Below, piece by piece: positions 12,959 to 25,188 of a DNA stretch of 64,000 nt (positions are counted from its first letter, which is position 1; every line of letters begins with the position of its first letter). The translations under genes and the position numbers were made by a program. The notes under the pieces are model-generated. The model searched no databases, had not been told where the DNA came from, and worked only from the letters and a program-made list of their open reading frames with translations. The DNA comes from Larix kaempferi (Eukaryota > Streptophyta > Pinopsida > Pinales > Pinaceae), in assembly GCA_027924585.1 (NCBI GenBank), contig BSBM01000179.1, positions 11,508,501 to 11,572,500 of the forward strand, in the 5' to 3' direction.

Positions 12959-13180
12959 AGTGGAGGTCGAGAAATACAAAGCAAGGTTTGTGGCTTGTGG
13001 CTTCTCCCAAAAAGAAGGGATAGATTATGAAGAAACTTTTGCACCTGTAGCCAGATACACTTCCATCATAACGGTACTTTCTCTGGTTGCAGTGATGAAG
13101 TGGAAGAATTACACCAAATGGATGTCAAGACAGCTTTCTTGAATGGTGTAGTCGACGATGAAGACTTGTGCTAAAGAATT
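12959..13180 (+). pseudogene. Ty1-copia reverse transcriptase fragment
   Basis: The translation includes '[20 protein letters not shown]' followed by '[10 protein letters not shown]', then '[13 protein letters not shown]' after a frame break. This is the start of the copia RT domain, and it aligns with the RT of the copia element at 24480-24650 in this window. It is truncated on both sides and fused directly to an LTR scrap, so it is the product of an internal deletion. Confidence 0.85.
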
Positions 13181-13203
13181 GTGTCGGGAAATACCTTCCT
13201 AGT

Positions 13204-13420
13204 TAAGAGGGAGTGTTGATGTATTTGTAACTTCGGAATGTATTTCACTTGTATATTTTATATTGTATTCATATGGCATTGTACTTCCAACGGAGAGGTT
13301 TCATTCCTCCGATCGGAAAGGTCATCATTGTATGTGATATGGTTATCAGACTCCCTAGTGAGGTCGGCCCTGAGTATATTAGGATGTTAGAAAAAAATTG
13401 CATTAATGAACAATATACTA
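13204..13420 (+). repeat. Copia polypurine tract and 3' LTR start
   Basis: 'taagagggag' (13204-13213) followed by TGTTGATG at 13214 is a typical copia polypurine tract and LTR start. The downstream text 'ccaacggagaggtt...attcctcc' and 'gaggtcggccc' matches 14263-14480. Confidence 0.6.
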
Positions 13421-13884
13421 CTTATATGCAAGTAATGGGTAAGTGGTCAATGGTACTGTACAACATTACATTGCTACTTATCTAGAATGAAACCTCTTTG
13501 CTAATATGTTGGAGTAGACTTGCACACTCTTAACAATGTTCTTGTAGAGATGGAAGGCATCTAGAAAGTTACAGGATATGGATAAATGTTGTATTGAAGC
13601 ATGATTGGCTAAGATAATTGCATGACTGTATGACATATGTCTTTATGTGTAAGAATTTGTTCTAAATACTATGAGATGTTTCTAATCATGCAATTGAACT
13701 TGTCCCATAGGAAAGACCTTGTAGCATCACCTACAAGAGAGACCTGTTTTGAAGAACAAGTGACGATGATTTAGCAAGAAGATTGATGAAGTCAAGAAGA
13801 AGACTTTGAAGAACCAAAAGTACTCAGGAATCGATATGCAACAATGAATGAAGTAAAACCAAAAGATAATGAAGATTGTGAAAA

Positions 13885-14110
13885 GGAAGATCATACACCA
13901 GATGGATGTCAAGGCAAGATTCTTGAATGGTGTAGTGGAAGAGGAAGTATATGTGGAGCAATCAATTGGGTTTGAGACACACGATAGGGAGACTCATGTG
14001 TGAAAACTGAAGAAATCCTTGTACGATCTGAAGATTATGGGGTGACATTAGGGTACAAATTTTTTTGCAGAGACAGTGTAATCAGTCCTGAGATGTACCT
14101 ACTTGATGGA
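13885..14110 (+). pseudogene. Second copia RT fragment
   Basis: 'gatggatgtcaaggcaag' and following bases translate to 'MDVKARFLNGVVEEEVYVEQ' then 'GFETHDRE' and, after a stop, 'KKSLYDLK'. This is the copia RT block after the first catalytic aspartate. Stops and frame breaks are present. It belongs to the same decayed family as the fragment at 12959. Confidence 0.7.
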
Positions 14111-14249
14111 TTGCTCGCAAAGATGATGAATACCTACATGGATGAAGACGTACGATGATGCTCCAGTGATCCAGTGTTGATGATACAGCTCCAGTATTGA
14201 AGACTTGTGCCTATATGTATTAACGCATGTGTCAAGAGAATACCTTCCT

Positions 14250-14645
14250 AGTTAAGAGGGAGTCTTAATGTACTATCTGTAACTTCAGAAGATATTATTC
14301 AATTTTATATTGTATGTATTACATTTGTAGTTTATTGTATCCCCAACGGAGATGTTCTTATTCCTCCATTCGAAGGTGTCGTCATTTGTATTTGCAAGTG
14401 TCACAAGTTTTATTGTAAGTGTCGTAACTTATATTTGATGGGTCATTAGACCTCCTTAGAGGGGTCGGCCCAATATGTGTTAAGTTTAAGGGTTATTAGA
14501 CTCCCCTAGGGGTTGACCCAGTTAGGATAAAATGAAGGTCAAGTTAATTGAAAGTATAAATAGAGTGGTTGCACCACTATATTTTCTCATTCACTCACAC
14601 ATCCAACTCGCATAGTTGAGAGAGAGGAGTGCGCACAAGTGGACG
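14250..14645 (+). repeat. Decayed copia 3' LTR
   Basis: A polypurine-like 'taagagggag' leads to 'TCTTAATG' at about 14263 (an altered TGTTGATG). Then come 'ccccaacggagatgtt', 'gaggggtcggcccaa', a TATA box TATAAATA at 14555-14562 and 'gtgcgcacaagtgga'. It is a fuller version of the two LTR scraps at 12820 and 13214. Confidence 0.6.
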
Positions 14646-17115
14646 AGCCTAGAGGAAGAAATGCTGGAGACATCTATCTTTTGGGGTTTCATCTTTGTGA
14701 TCTTTGTATTGGTGCTTATTCTATCTCTGAGGAAGTTGCAGGGTTTTTCACCTTTATGGTTTTCCCCAACGAAATGCTTTGTGTCTCTTGTCTCTTGTGT
14801 TTGACATGTTGTACATGTTGTTCTCTCAGTTAAGATCCTAGATCATATTGAATTAAATGATGAAAAGCTAACAAAACGAGGCTACAACCCCTTGGTTTTC
14901 ATAATTTCCAACCTATAGATAGGACTCCAAACCTCAGTAAAGTTTAACTCAATATTTTTACTACCACCAATTGGATGGAATCCCCAACTCCCTGAGATCA
15001 CAAGCACCAAACCAAAGGAGACTTCAATCTCCTATCCTTGCTCAATCTTGCCACCCTAATATGAATAAGAAGAACAATACTCCACTGCCATTGTATCACG
15101 GTTTCCATCAACCTATACGTGTATCTATGTCCTTGTACCTGTATGTCATTATCCATGTATCATTGTATTGATGTCACTATCACAATCCATGTTTGTCCCC
15201 TACCCTTGGGGTTTTTGAACCTCGATTTGACTAGTAAAATTCCCCAACTTCTCCTGAAGTTAAATGGATGTTGCATAAGTATTATGATATTAGTCTATAA
15301 TCACCAATGAGGTTCCTTTTTATTTCTTAATACCCTCCATATACCTTCATACCCAATTCGAAATCCTTTAAAGAGTTTTTTGGAGCCATCTACCCTTGGG
15401 GGATTCAACATAGATTTTCGTAGTGATTCTTCCTTTCATTCTCTAATTGTAAATGAAAGTGGTTGAAGTATATTGGAAGTTTCCATGCCTATAATAGCTA
15501 CATAAATGTGTCATATTACACCTCAATCCACTCTAGACATAGTTCGAAAGCATTTGGGATCATTTGGGACATTTTGAGGCTTCACTAGTCCATGTTTTGA
15601 AAATTGACCGAATTGGGAAAAGTTCCAAGTTGGGGACATTATATAAGAATTTAACGTAAAGAATGCCTTAAAGGCTAGTTGAAAAACACAAGAAAGTAAG
15701 GCTTACTAAAAGCATAAAACCCCGTAGTTATCAAAATCACTTTCTAAAATTGTCTAAAGGCTCACGAATTAGCTATAGCTTTAGCTTTTGTTAATGTTAC
15801 CTTTGCACTTTGTCGTCCACTTTCAAGTTTCCAATGGGCTTCAAAGGAGTGGCATTTTTTAATGAAGTGATTCAAGATAATAGTTTTTGTATTCATGAAC
15901 ATATTTTTTAGATTCACTCACTCTTTTCTGTTTATCGATCTTTGTATTCATTGGAAATTGCATAGATTGTATTCCATTTGCATCCAACCTTGGTTTTTCT
16001 ATTAGAAGTTTGATTACTTGTCAATTCAATCTCAACGGTTATGAATATTTCTCAAATTGTTAGGTATTTTTTATGTTTCTAAAATTTCCTCTATGTGGGT
16101 TCTTGGTTTATCTCGGTTAGACATTGCTTATTAAAATCTGTAGAGAGGAACAATGCAAATTTTGTCGCTTTTTATGGGGCCTAATACCTTTCAAACACCT
16201 TGAGACCCAAATCAGAAGCATTTGGATCCATTTGGAAGCATTCGAGTTATTAATAGTCAAACATGAACAATATAATTATGGAGCTAATATGAAATGGGTT
16301 GTTTAAAGAAACAACACAACCTTAGATGTTATTGCTACGACATGTGATCTCTCCTTCTTTTCCTAATTTAATGTTTCATCTCAATGCCATCAATGCCATC
16401 TTGGAAGATTGATCTTATTGTTTAGAATTCTCTTATCTCTTAAGGTCATCTCTCCCTCTTCTTCATCGACTTCTTCCCATGTTACACTAGATTTTCTACA
16501 AACCCATCTACAAACAATGTCTAGAATTGGTATTATTCATCAAACAAGTGATTTCTTCATAGTGTTAGCATTTTTGTCTTTATGTTTTTTAAATTTATTC
16601 TATATGGATTCTTGGGTTATTAATGTTTATAGAGAGGAACAATGCAAATATTGTCACTATTCTAAGGTCTCTCACTCCAAGGGCGGAGGTGGAAAAGGCG
16701 CTAAAACATTGGACGACTCACACCAAAAGTTGCAAACGTGTAGCAACTTGGCAGACACACCCATATAATCGATGGTGGAAATAGGTTACCACACTAGAAA
16801 GTGCATGGTGGTTAAACTTGGAAAAGGTAGAGCGGAAATTAGATCACTTACCACGTTGCAAGCATTGGTGGAGTCCGCTATGAAAAGCGGTTAAATTTAA
16901 ACCGCTCATCACAAGTTCAAAAACCACCTAAGCATATGTTCTATAAAAGGTTTGTTGAAGTTTTAAAAAATGTTTTTGTCACTTATTACCTAGAGGAAAA
17001 GAATGGTCCGCGGGAAACACGTCGTTGTCTTCGTCAACTAGAACAGCACCCAAGAAGCTCACTTCACAGTTCACAGGTAGCTCGAAACCTTCAGTGTTTA
17101 TCTTTTGTGTCCCAA
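14646..17115. other. Relic LTR sequence, no intact gene
   Basis: Positions about 14880-15655 contain phrases also found in the long LTRs at 45.2 and 49.7 kb ('tttgggatcatttggg', 'actagtaaaatt', 'tggggacatta'), in the same order, and look like a very old LTR of that type. Positions 16150-16310 and 16620-16660 carry similar scraps. No coding region is recognised. Confidence 0.4.
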
Positions 17116-18310
17116 ATGGCGAAAACCCAAGACCTTCTTCCCTTCAATGAAAGTTTAGATTAAAATGAGAAGCTTGTATTTGACCCTATTTTCGACCCTG
17201 TTTTGTCTGTGTGTAGTATTTCGCAGTCTAAGGAGAAATTAATGGAGTTTTAGTCACAGGGAAAGGATGTATTTCATGTTTTTGGTTCTTTTCAGTAGTA
17301 TTTGTGTGTCAAACAAACCCTACACTTCCCCGAATTTGCATGTTGGTGTGAAGCAAATTATTCACAGGGTGAAAGGGTAATCATTAATGTAAAAACGACC
17401 AAAATTCTATGCCCAGTAAATGCGCAGACTATCCGTGAGGTTCTAAGTTTACCTGAAACATTTCCCAAAAGCCCTGAGTCGTTTAACGAAGAAAATTTGG
17501 CAAAGTTTACAGAAACAACAGTCCTGCAGAAAAAGACAAGTTTTTATTACAAGTCTTGAAAGATGGTCAGTCACATGAAAACCTATCATTCCCATTGAGT
17601 ATTGATTTCTTTCAGTGAGATACCGAGTTAGTTTTGTCCTTGTTGAGTCAAATTTTAGGTCTAGATAGTGATAAGTTGAATCACGGAAGTTATGTTAGGT
17701 TTTCTTCTCCAAGTAATTTCACCAGAGTCACAGTCGAGTCCGATGTGTTGTTTTAATTTTAATGAATTCCTAGCTGAAGCGATTCATGTCCAGTTGGTGA
17801 ATTTCAACCAGTTGAACCATTTCAAGTATCAGTCATATTGTTCAAACATTTCGAAATCCAAGTTTTGTTGGTACCATCTTTTCTCATGACCTTAATAAAC
17901 AGGTCAATATGTTTGATTTCACCCATAAAATCATGGTAGAAATTTACAGAATTATTTTTAATGTTGAAATGCCCTGAGTGTTAGAAGAAAAGAAACTCTG
18001 CAGCCTACACCAAAATGCCAAACAGCTGATTGGTTCTTGTTAGAGAACATACTATAATTAGGGTGTATGGTTTTACTGGAGCACCATATCTGTTGCCAGC
18101 CTTTTTAACAGCGAGGGTTTTTGCCTTGGAATTTATTAGACAAAGGTTGCATTCAGAAGAACATTTCTGTAGTAGAAAAATTACTGAATATTATGGATTT
18201 CCAAGAGGTTGAAAGGATGAATTATGATCCTCATCAAATTATATCGCAAAGGAGACATCTAAATGGAAACAGGGCTTTTGATCATCAAATAGTAGAAGGA
18301 TTGAAATAAA
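17116..18310 (+). pseudogene. Relic B of the A-E family (plus strand)
   Basis: The only plus-strand member. A possible start is the ATG at 17116. After several stops, the frame from 17302 reads 'LHFPEFACWCEANYSQGER' and 'VNAQTIREVLSLPE', matching 'FPKFVEWCASNY' and 'IDTQTLRKSL' of A. At 17692 it reads 'FNFNEFLAEAIHVQLVNFNQ', matching A's 'LRFDEFLVESIHSQLKNFQE'. At about 18050-18160 it reads 'IRVYGFTGAPYLLPAFLTAR' and 'FALEFIRQR', then 'NYDPHQIISQRR'. It has at least six stops or frame breaks. The coiled-coil and C-terminal blocks are not seen downstream. Function unknown. Confidence 0.6.
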
Positions 18311-18721
18311 TGGCAAATTTATTCAAATTTGAACAAGATAATAGGGGTTGGATCAGAGAGATTTCCTTGAAATTTCTTTTTTTAGTGATGATTTCAAAGA
18401 TTGTTTTGTATAAATTTTGATTTTACAGAGTAATAGGGGTTGGATCCGAGAGCAAAAAATATAGTGACGTAATATTTTTTGAAGACTTTAATGAAGAACA
18501 GAAGTAAAAGTATATCCGAAACAGAGATTCATATGTTTTTACTTTCTTCAGTCTTTTAATTTCTCTTTTGTGGATGTATTTCGTGTTACACCATCTTATC
18601 GCTTTGCGTCATAGTTGACTGTAATACGTGGGTTATAATTCATTCTATATGCTATGATCCACACATTTAAATATTGTCAATGTTCTTTCTTCCAAATTAA
18701 TGCAGAATTCATCCTAGAACT
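18311..18721. other. Spacer, no gene
   Basis: AT-rich. It contains the short direct repeat 'taataggggttggatc' at 18340 and 18430. Nothing else recognised. Confidence 0.4.
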
Positions 18722-19140
18722 GTGATTGGCTAAGTTATAACAGATAAACAATATTTATCCCCACTTCCGACCTCCGACATGAAGGATCGGCCGCCCCTTC
18801 GTTTATTATACAATTGTGAACAATTATATCCAACCATTCACCTGTATCTAGAATGGTGAACACTAGAAGGATCGACCGACCCTTCTTGCAGTCTAGAACT
18901 ATTTTGAATAGAATACTCGGCAGAAGAAAGGTCGGACGACACTTCATTTACGAGTGAATTGTAAAAATATTCAACCCGCCTATGCTGGGACAACAATTCC
19001 ATACTTTCGACTTCCGCAATGAAATTATAGTTTGGATCGGTATATTGGCTAAGTTATAACATATCAACAATATTTGTCCCAACACACGACAAGAAGAATC
19101 GACCGCCCCTTCATTTAGTAGAGAACTGTAGACACCTATA
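18722..19140. repeat. Palindrome-cluster repeat, copy 3
   Basis: Starts with 'ggctaagttataacagata' and holds palindromes a, b and c near 18779, 18867 and 18925, then a new lead-in and a type-a palindrome near 19095. It ends abruptly in 'tagagaactgtagacacc' where relic D begins on the other strand. Same orientation as the cluster on D's other side (29730-30175). Confidence 0.75.
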
Positions 19141-19476
19141 GGTTAGATCCGAAGCTCGCACAGCAGTTCGGATCCTTATGAATTTGAGGCTGTCCAACTC
19201 AAGGATATCAGATGGCTTATCTTCAATATACTTCTTCCAATCCATGATGTCTTCTACAGCTTTAGAAGCCTATTTTTTTTTCTCTACTTGCTGGCCCAAG
19301 GTGCCAGCCATTTTGTCAAAGACAATGTAAGTCTCTTGGATTTCACCCAAGGTAGTAAATAGCTTAGCTAGAAGCTGATGATGCTCCAGGTTTACTTGAT
19401 TGGCTAGGTCCTTGAACTCTTGCTGTGAAAACCTAGAAAACGCAGAGGCGGCTGCACTTGCAGTTGCATCCTTTAG
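19141..19476 (-). pseudogene. Relic D, C-terminal part (beyond the copia insertion)
   Basis: The minus strand from 19476 reads 'DATASAAASAFSRFSQQEFK' and ends with 'DWKKYIEDKPSDILELDSL', with a single stop after 'GQQVEKKK'. It continues the reading frame of the D segment at 26289-29181. Removing the copia element and one copy of its target duplication joins the two in frame (…EQQL | KDATAS…). Helical, E/Q/K-rich composition suggests coiled coil. Function unknown. Confidence 0.7.
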
Positions 19477-19737
19477 TGTTAGGAATTGTGATCCAAAAAT
19501 GTAATGAATAGAAGTTTAGTTTAATAAATGTAAAAGGGCATCTACACACTCACGTGATTATGTGAGGTGTCCCTTAGTTAGTTTTGGTAACGGTAAATTA
19601 GTTGTTACTCTTTGGATATTTAAATCCATCGAGTTTTCCATGTGAGGTAATCTTTCGGGATTTAGCCCTCACATCTCTGTGATGTAATTATTTTCCTTCT
19701 TCATTAATAAAGTTATGTGTCTGAGGACACTTTGTCA
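19477..19737 (+). repeat. 5' LTR of the copia element
   Basis: 261 bp, starting TGTTAGGAATTG and ending CTTTGTCA. No difference from the 3' LTR was found on base-by-base reading. 'taataaagttatg' near the end may serve as the polyadenylation region. Confidence 0.97.
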
Positions 19738-19740
19738 AAG

Positions 19741-19752
19741 TGGTATCAGAGC
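19741..19752 (+). other. Primer binding site (initiator tRNA-Met)
   Basis: TGGTATCAGAGC, three bases after the LTR, complementary to the 3' end of plant initiator methionine tRNA and standard for copia elements. Confidence 0.95.
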
Positions 19753-21583
19753 ACGCGGTTGAAGCTTGGTCTGGTTGGAACCTGGTTGGAAGGTGCTAAA
19801 GGTTGTTTGAAGAAGGTGACTTTCAAGGTTTTGGAATAGCGAAATTTTAACCGTAAGTTAATGCTTCCTATTCTTTTGGGCTAAAAAGAATCTCTGCAGA
19901 ATTTTTAGTTGGAGAGAGTAAAATATTATTTTTTTTTAAGGCAAGGTTATATAAAAATTTTGTGGTGAGAGAGATAGCATAGCCGATGTTGGGTCGACCT
20001 TGCTGCTGCACTATGTCATAAAAGCTTCATAAATTTTGATTTTTGAGTATGATGTAAATTCTGCAAATGCTATCTTGTGTTCTCAACAAACATTAATTTT
20101 ATCGACTGTGGGCACAAGCTTGTAAAATTTAAAACCTTCTCAAAGATGATTATGAACAAGCGCTGGTTAACGCAGTTTGCCTTGTAAGTTGTGACTGTTT
20201 TTTATATGCTATTTAATCTCATTGCTGAGAATAGTCGAAAATGAAGAGCCAGCCGTCGTTTTCAACTTAACAAAGAACCCAACAAAGCAAACCAATCGCA
20301 GTTCTGAAATTCCTTCCTTCAACGGCCTCACAACAGTGTCTACAGCATCCATACTCTGCAGATTCAAACCCTACGCGACGTTTACATATTCAGAGTGCTG
20401 AAATTCCTTTTCAGCTCCAACAATAGCAAAATCGCAGGAAGAGAGAGACGCACCCAGTCATCATTTCGTGGAGAGCAGAGACCATCATTTCGTGGAGAGA
20501 GCAGAGAGAGAGCTTGTGGGTCTTTCAAGGAAGAGCGTAGAAGCGCTGGAATAAACTGGGCGCTAGAATAACCTGTGCGCAGAGGTGAGGACACAGAGCC
20601 ACCATTTCCCGTCGCTATCTGCAGAAAAGAGAAGCCAGTGCGCGTGAAGGCTGTGGAGAAGAGCGCGTGAACCCTGGATGAGAGAAGGGCCGTCATTTCT
20701 GGTGTGGAGAAGAGCCGTGAGCCCTGGATGAGAGAAGGGCCGTCATTTCTGGTCTGCTGAGTCTACGCTGGAGGAGGCCGTGTGGTCGATTGCTTTTTGG
20801 TGTACCGGTGCAGTGGTGGAGTTCAAGCCCGAGCGTGGAGAAGTCTGGGAGGAGTTGTTGTTTGCTGGAATCGAAGACGTGTTTAAGTGGTAAGAGTATT
20901 ATGTAGATATTTGAAAACAATTTAAAGCTTGTGGCATTTAAATACCCATGGAGAGATCATATTTTTTTTTTACTTTTCATTTAATTCAATGTAAAATTTT
21001 GAAAAGTACATAATTTGTTTGGAGAGATAAGGTATTTTTATTTTTGGAGAGAAATAATCTTAAAAACAAAAAAAAGAAGAATTTTTTTTTTTTTTGAAGT
21101 TGATGGGACTGGATCTTGTGATCTCCCACTCAACAATATTGTATATCTCCAATTCACCTATAAAGATTTGTTATCTTTTGGAGTGATAAGGTGTAATTTT
21201 TTATTGGGCATTGGAGTAATAAGAAGCATTGTTTGGTGTCATAAGGAGTATTTGTATTTTCACTCAAGGTTTGATTAGAGCAAAGTGAAGCTCTATCAAA
21301 TTATTTTCTTAAGGCTATAAGTGGGTCAAGGCCAAGCCCCTATAGCTTTCTTTTGCATGGTGTGTGGTGTTTCTTGCATCATTTCTTTCATGGTGACTCT
21401 TGTTGATGAGTAATTTTCTTTTAATGTTGGTGGTGATATTTTTGCATAAAATCTTCCATTGGTGATATAAGGTGATTGTTTACTTCTTCTGGTGATATAA
21501 GGTGCTTTCTTTATTGCTTGGAGCTATAAGATTTGCATAATACACATCTTCTGGAGTTATAAGGTGTTTATTATTTTTTTACA
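19753..21583 (+). other. Long untranslated leader of the copia element
   Basis: About 1.8 kb before the gag ATG. The part at about 20220-20930 is GC-richer than the rest and rich in 'gagaagag'/'gtggagag' purine motifs. It contains a tandem duplication of about 45 bp around 'gccctggatgagagaaggg' (20668-20755). The last 350 bp repeat 'ggtgatataaggtg'-like phrases. Minus-strand ORFs here look like by-products of composition. It may be a packaging or translation-control leader, or captured sequence. Confidence 0.6.
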
Positions 21584-24500
21584 ATGTCTAAAGTTATAAG
21601 TCTTTTTAATGAATCTGACAAGTTGGAAGGATCGAAAAATTATAAAGTTTGGAGTCGTCATATTCAAAGCACTCTTATTTACAATGAATTGTGGAAGGGT
21701 TTCTGTAATGCTAAACCTATCAAACCAACTAATCATGATCAGCTTGCAAAGTGGGAAGTAAAAGATGAAAAGGCCTTAGCATTGATTCACAGTACTGTTT
21801 CTGATGATATTTATGTGCATATTGAAAATAGTCCTGATGCATGGTCAGCTTGGAAGACATTGAAAGATTTATTTGATTCTCAAAGTGAAGCTAAGAAAAT
21901 TGATCTTCAATTGAAGTTGTTTCAACAAAAATTGTCTTCAGGCGGTGATGTCATGGAGTACATTTCTAGATTAAAAAATATCAAACAAGAAATTTCAAGA
22001 GCTGGTTTTGATAAAATTGAGGACAGCATGATGGTGACCATTTTGATCGTAGGATTGCCTGAGACATATAAGCATTTTTTGGAAACTTTACAAATTACAA
22101 ATAAATTGGATAAAGTTTCTTTTGATGAACTAAGTGAATTACTTGCCACACATGAAAAGATTTTTGGTAAAACAAAGCAAGCAGGAGAAGATGTTTTGGT
22201 TGCAAGTACTAGCAAACAGTCTCCAGGTAATCATCAAAAAGGCAATGATCAGAAAGTTTTTCAAAATTCAAATAGAGGTCGTGGTCAGGGTTTTGGAAGA
22301 GGAAGAGGCCGCGGAAGAGGAAGAGGAAGAAATCAAGGAAGAGGTTCTAAAGAATTTGAAAGTACACAGTCACAGTTTTCTGGAAGAGGAAGAGGTTCAG
22401 GTAACCAACAGGTCTCTGGAAGAGGAAGAGCTAATAAACAGGTCACATGTTTTCGTTGTAATAGAGTTGGACATTATGCTTCAGACTGTAGAGTTCCATT
22501 TGAAAAAATTCTCAAAGAAAGAGAATCTAAAGAATCTTCATCAGCGGCACATTATGCTCATGCAGACGATAGTGAAAATTGTGAATATGTCTTTACAGCA
22601 CTTGGACAATCAAAATCAATGGATTTTGTTCAAGTTCATCAGTTGGAATCAGTGAATTTTGTTCAGTCTTCTTCTTGTTTCAAAAATGCTTTTGAAGATG
22701 CTTGGATTATGGATACAGGGGCTACTCAGCATATGACATATAGGAAAGATTTCTTTTGGAGTTATGAAGATTGTCATTTAAATTCAATTTTTCTTGCAGA
22801 TGATTCTATTCATTTACCACAAGGAAAAGGAACAGTTAAGGTTGATTTGCCTGGAATTGGAGAAAGATTGATTTCTAATGTTTGGTATGTGCCTACATTT
22901 AAGAAAAATTTGTTGTCTTTAGTTGTCATTCGTCAATTAGGACATCAAGTTGTAATGGAAGGTGGTATCCTTTTTGTTAATTCAACAAAGGATGCATACA
23001 AAACAGTTATGACAGGTTATGAAGACAGAAAGCTTCTTAGGATGAAGGGAACAGTCATTCCTAGGTCACAGGAACATTTGAAGGAATTTGCAGGTTTAGT
23101 TGAAACTGATGTTTCACCTATCCGCTTGTGGCACATTCGTTTTGGGCACTTGAATGTTGATAGTCTTGTACAGCTTCAAAAACAAGGAATGGTAAAGGGG
23201 TTGCCTACTTTTCGGAAGGAAAATGCAAAGTGTGAAGCTTGCATTTATGGCAAACAGAGAAGGATAGCTTTTTCAAAAAGCACTTGGAGAGCAACAAGGA
23301 GATTACAGCTTATTCATAGTGATGTTTGTGGTCCTTTGGAAACTTCACTTGGTGGTTGTAAATATTTTTTGTTGTTTATTGATGATTTTAGCAGAATGGT
23401 TTGGGTGTATTTTTTGAAGGAAAAATCAGAAGTGTTTGAAAAGTTTCAGTCATTTCAAAATTTGGTTGAAACAGCAACAAAGGAAAAGATTGCTACTTTG
23501 AGAACTGATAATGGTGGTGAGTTTACATCAAATCATTTTTTGACTTATTGTCAGGAAAAAGGGATTAAAAGACAGTTGACAAATTTTTATACTCCACAGC
23601 AAAATGGAGTATCTGAAAGGATGAACCAGACTTTATTGGGCATGGCTAGAGCAATGTTATTTTTCAAAGGGTTGAAATCATGTTATTGGGCAGAAGCAGT
23701 TCATACAGCAGTTTATTTGAGGAATAGATCTCCTTCATCATCACTTGATGGAATAACTCCTTTTGAGGCTTGGTATGGATTCAAACCTATGGTCAAACAT
23801 TTGAGAGTTTTTGGTTCAGTTTGTTATGCACTTGTCCCAAAAGAAAAACGAAAGAAGTTAGAGTCTAGAAGTGTTAAGTGCATATTGATTGGTTATTCTC
23901 ATGAAAAAAAGGGGTATAGGCTTCTGTCAGATGGAAAGTTTATTGTTAGCAGGGATGTGATTTTTGATGAAACTGAAAGTTTAAGTGTAGAAGAGGTTGA
24001 TAAACAACTTAGTCAGTTAGAGGAAAAAGTAACTAAGGAACAATTAAGGATGCAACACTTAAATAAGACAAGGAATGAACAATGGTTTGATCTCACTTCA
24101 GAAGTACATGATGATGAACAGGTTGAAGATATTTTGAATTCTTCACAAGTTAACTTGGATGATTCAAATCAAGTTAACATTGAAAAGAAGAAACCAAAAT
24201 GGGCAACTAAGTTACTTCAGGATGTTAAGTCTGATGAAAAAGGCAAAACAGGTACAAGGAGTTCTAATACGGGTTCAGAAAATTTTGCTCTTTCAGTTGT
24301 TGAACCAACTACTTTTAATGAAGCAGTTGAGTATGATGAATGGAAAATGGCCATGCAAAGTGAGTATGATGCAGTAATGAAGAATCAGACTTGGAGAATA
24401 GTTGATTGTCCACATGATGTTAAACCCATTGGTTGTAAGTGGGTTTACAGAATTAAGTACAAAGCAAATGGAGATATTGATAAATATAAGGCAAGATTGG

Positions 24501-24763
24501 TGGCAAAGGGTTTTGCTCAGAAAGAAGGGATTGATTATGAAGAAACTTTTGCTCCAACAGCGAAATGGAATACTATCAGGATTGTGCTAGCTTTAGCTGC
24601 ACAAAATGGATGGAAAGTGCATCAAATGGATGTAAAAAGTGCATTTCTAAACGGTGATCTACAAGAGGATGTTTATATGACTCAACCTCCTGGTTTTGAA
24701 GTTCCAGGGAAAGAAAATCTTTTGCTCCAACAGCGAAATGGAATACTATCAGGATTGTGCTAG
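21584..24763 (+). pseudogene. Copia gag-protease-integrase-RT (5' part of broken polyprotein)
   Basis: Open for 1,059 codons from the ATG at 21584. Gag domain at residues ~1-270, with an RG-rich run at ~225-285; zinc knuckle '[14 protein letters not shown]' at ~288-301; aspartic protease 'DTGATQH' at ~377; integrase '[10 protein letters not shown]' at ~515, then core 'DVCGPLE' (~580), 'LRTDNGGEF' (~641) and '[11 protein letters not shown]' (~676); RT starts ~917 with '[20 protein letters not shown]' and '[13 protein letters not shown]'. These give virus-like particle assembly, cleavage, integration and reverse transcription. The frame is lost at 24719, where a 173-bp tandem duplication begins, and it ends at 24763, before the RT active site. 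It is one long frame without a gag-pol frameshift, as is usual for plant copia elements. Confidence 0.95.
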
Positions 24764-24891
24764 CTTTAGCTGCACAAAATGGATGGAAAGTGCATCAAAT
24801 GGATGTAAAAAGTGCATTTATAAACGGTGATCTACAAGAGGATGTTTATATGACTCAACCTCCTGGTTTTGAAGTTCCAGGGAAAGAAAAT
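24546..24891 (+). repeat. 173-bp tandem duplication inside copia RT
   Basis: 24546-24718 is repeated at 24719-24891, both beginning 'cttttgctccaacagcg'. The only difference I see is 'catttctaaacgg' versus 'catttataaacgg'. Since 173 is not a multiple of three, it shifts the frame and disables the polyprotein. Confidence 0.97.
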
Positions 24892-25188
24892 CAAGTTTGT
24901 AAACTGGTTAAGGCATTGTATGGATTGAAACAGGCTCCCAGAGCTTGGTATGCAAAAATGGATGCCTATCTACAGAAAGTTGGTTTTCTTCGTAGTGAGT
25001 CAGATGATACTTTGTATGTTCGAATCCAGGAAAACAACTTAGTCATCTTGGTTATGTATGTTGATGATTTGCTCATAACAGGTAACAATAATGATCATAT
25101 ATTTCAGGTTAAGAAAGAACTTCAAACAGGTTTTGAAATGACAGACTTGGGTTTACTTCATTACTATCTTGGAGTTGAAGTAAAGTAG
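24757..25188 (+). pseudogene. Copia RT, continuation after the frameshift
   Basis: Picks up in another frame with the second copy of 'QMDVKSAF', then 'KALYGLKQAPRAWYAKM' and the RT active site 'VMYVDDLLITG'. It ends at an in-frame TAG at 25186-25188, after 'YYLGVEVK', where intact elements continue. RT core residues are present, so only the duplication and this stop break the enzyme. Confidence 0.93.

Noticed and set aside
20382-20920. Two minus-strand ORFs in the copia leader
   Set aside because: Compositional by-products of the purine-rich duplicated leader; no domain and opposite to the element.
22134-22655. 173-codon ORF overlapping copia gag
   Set aside because: Another frame of the gag RG-rich region; Glu-rich composition comes from the GGAAGAGGA repeats.
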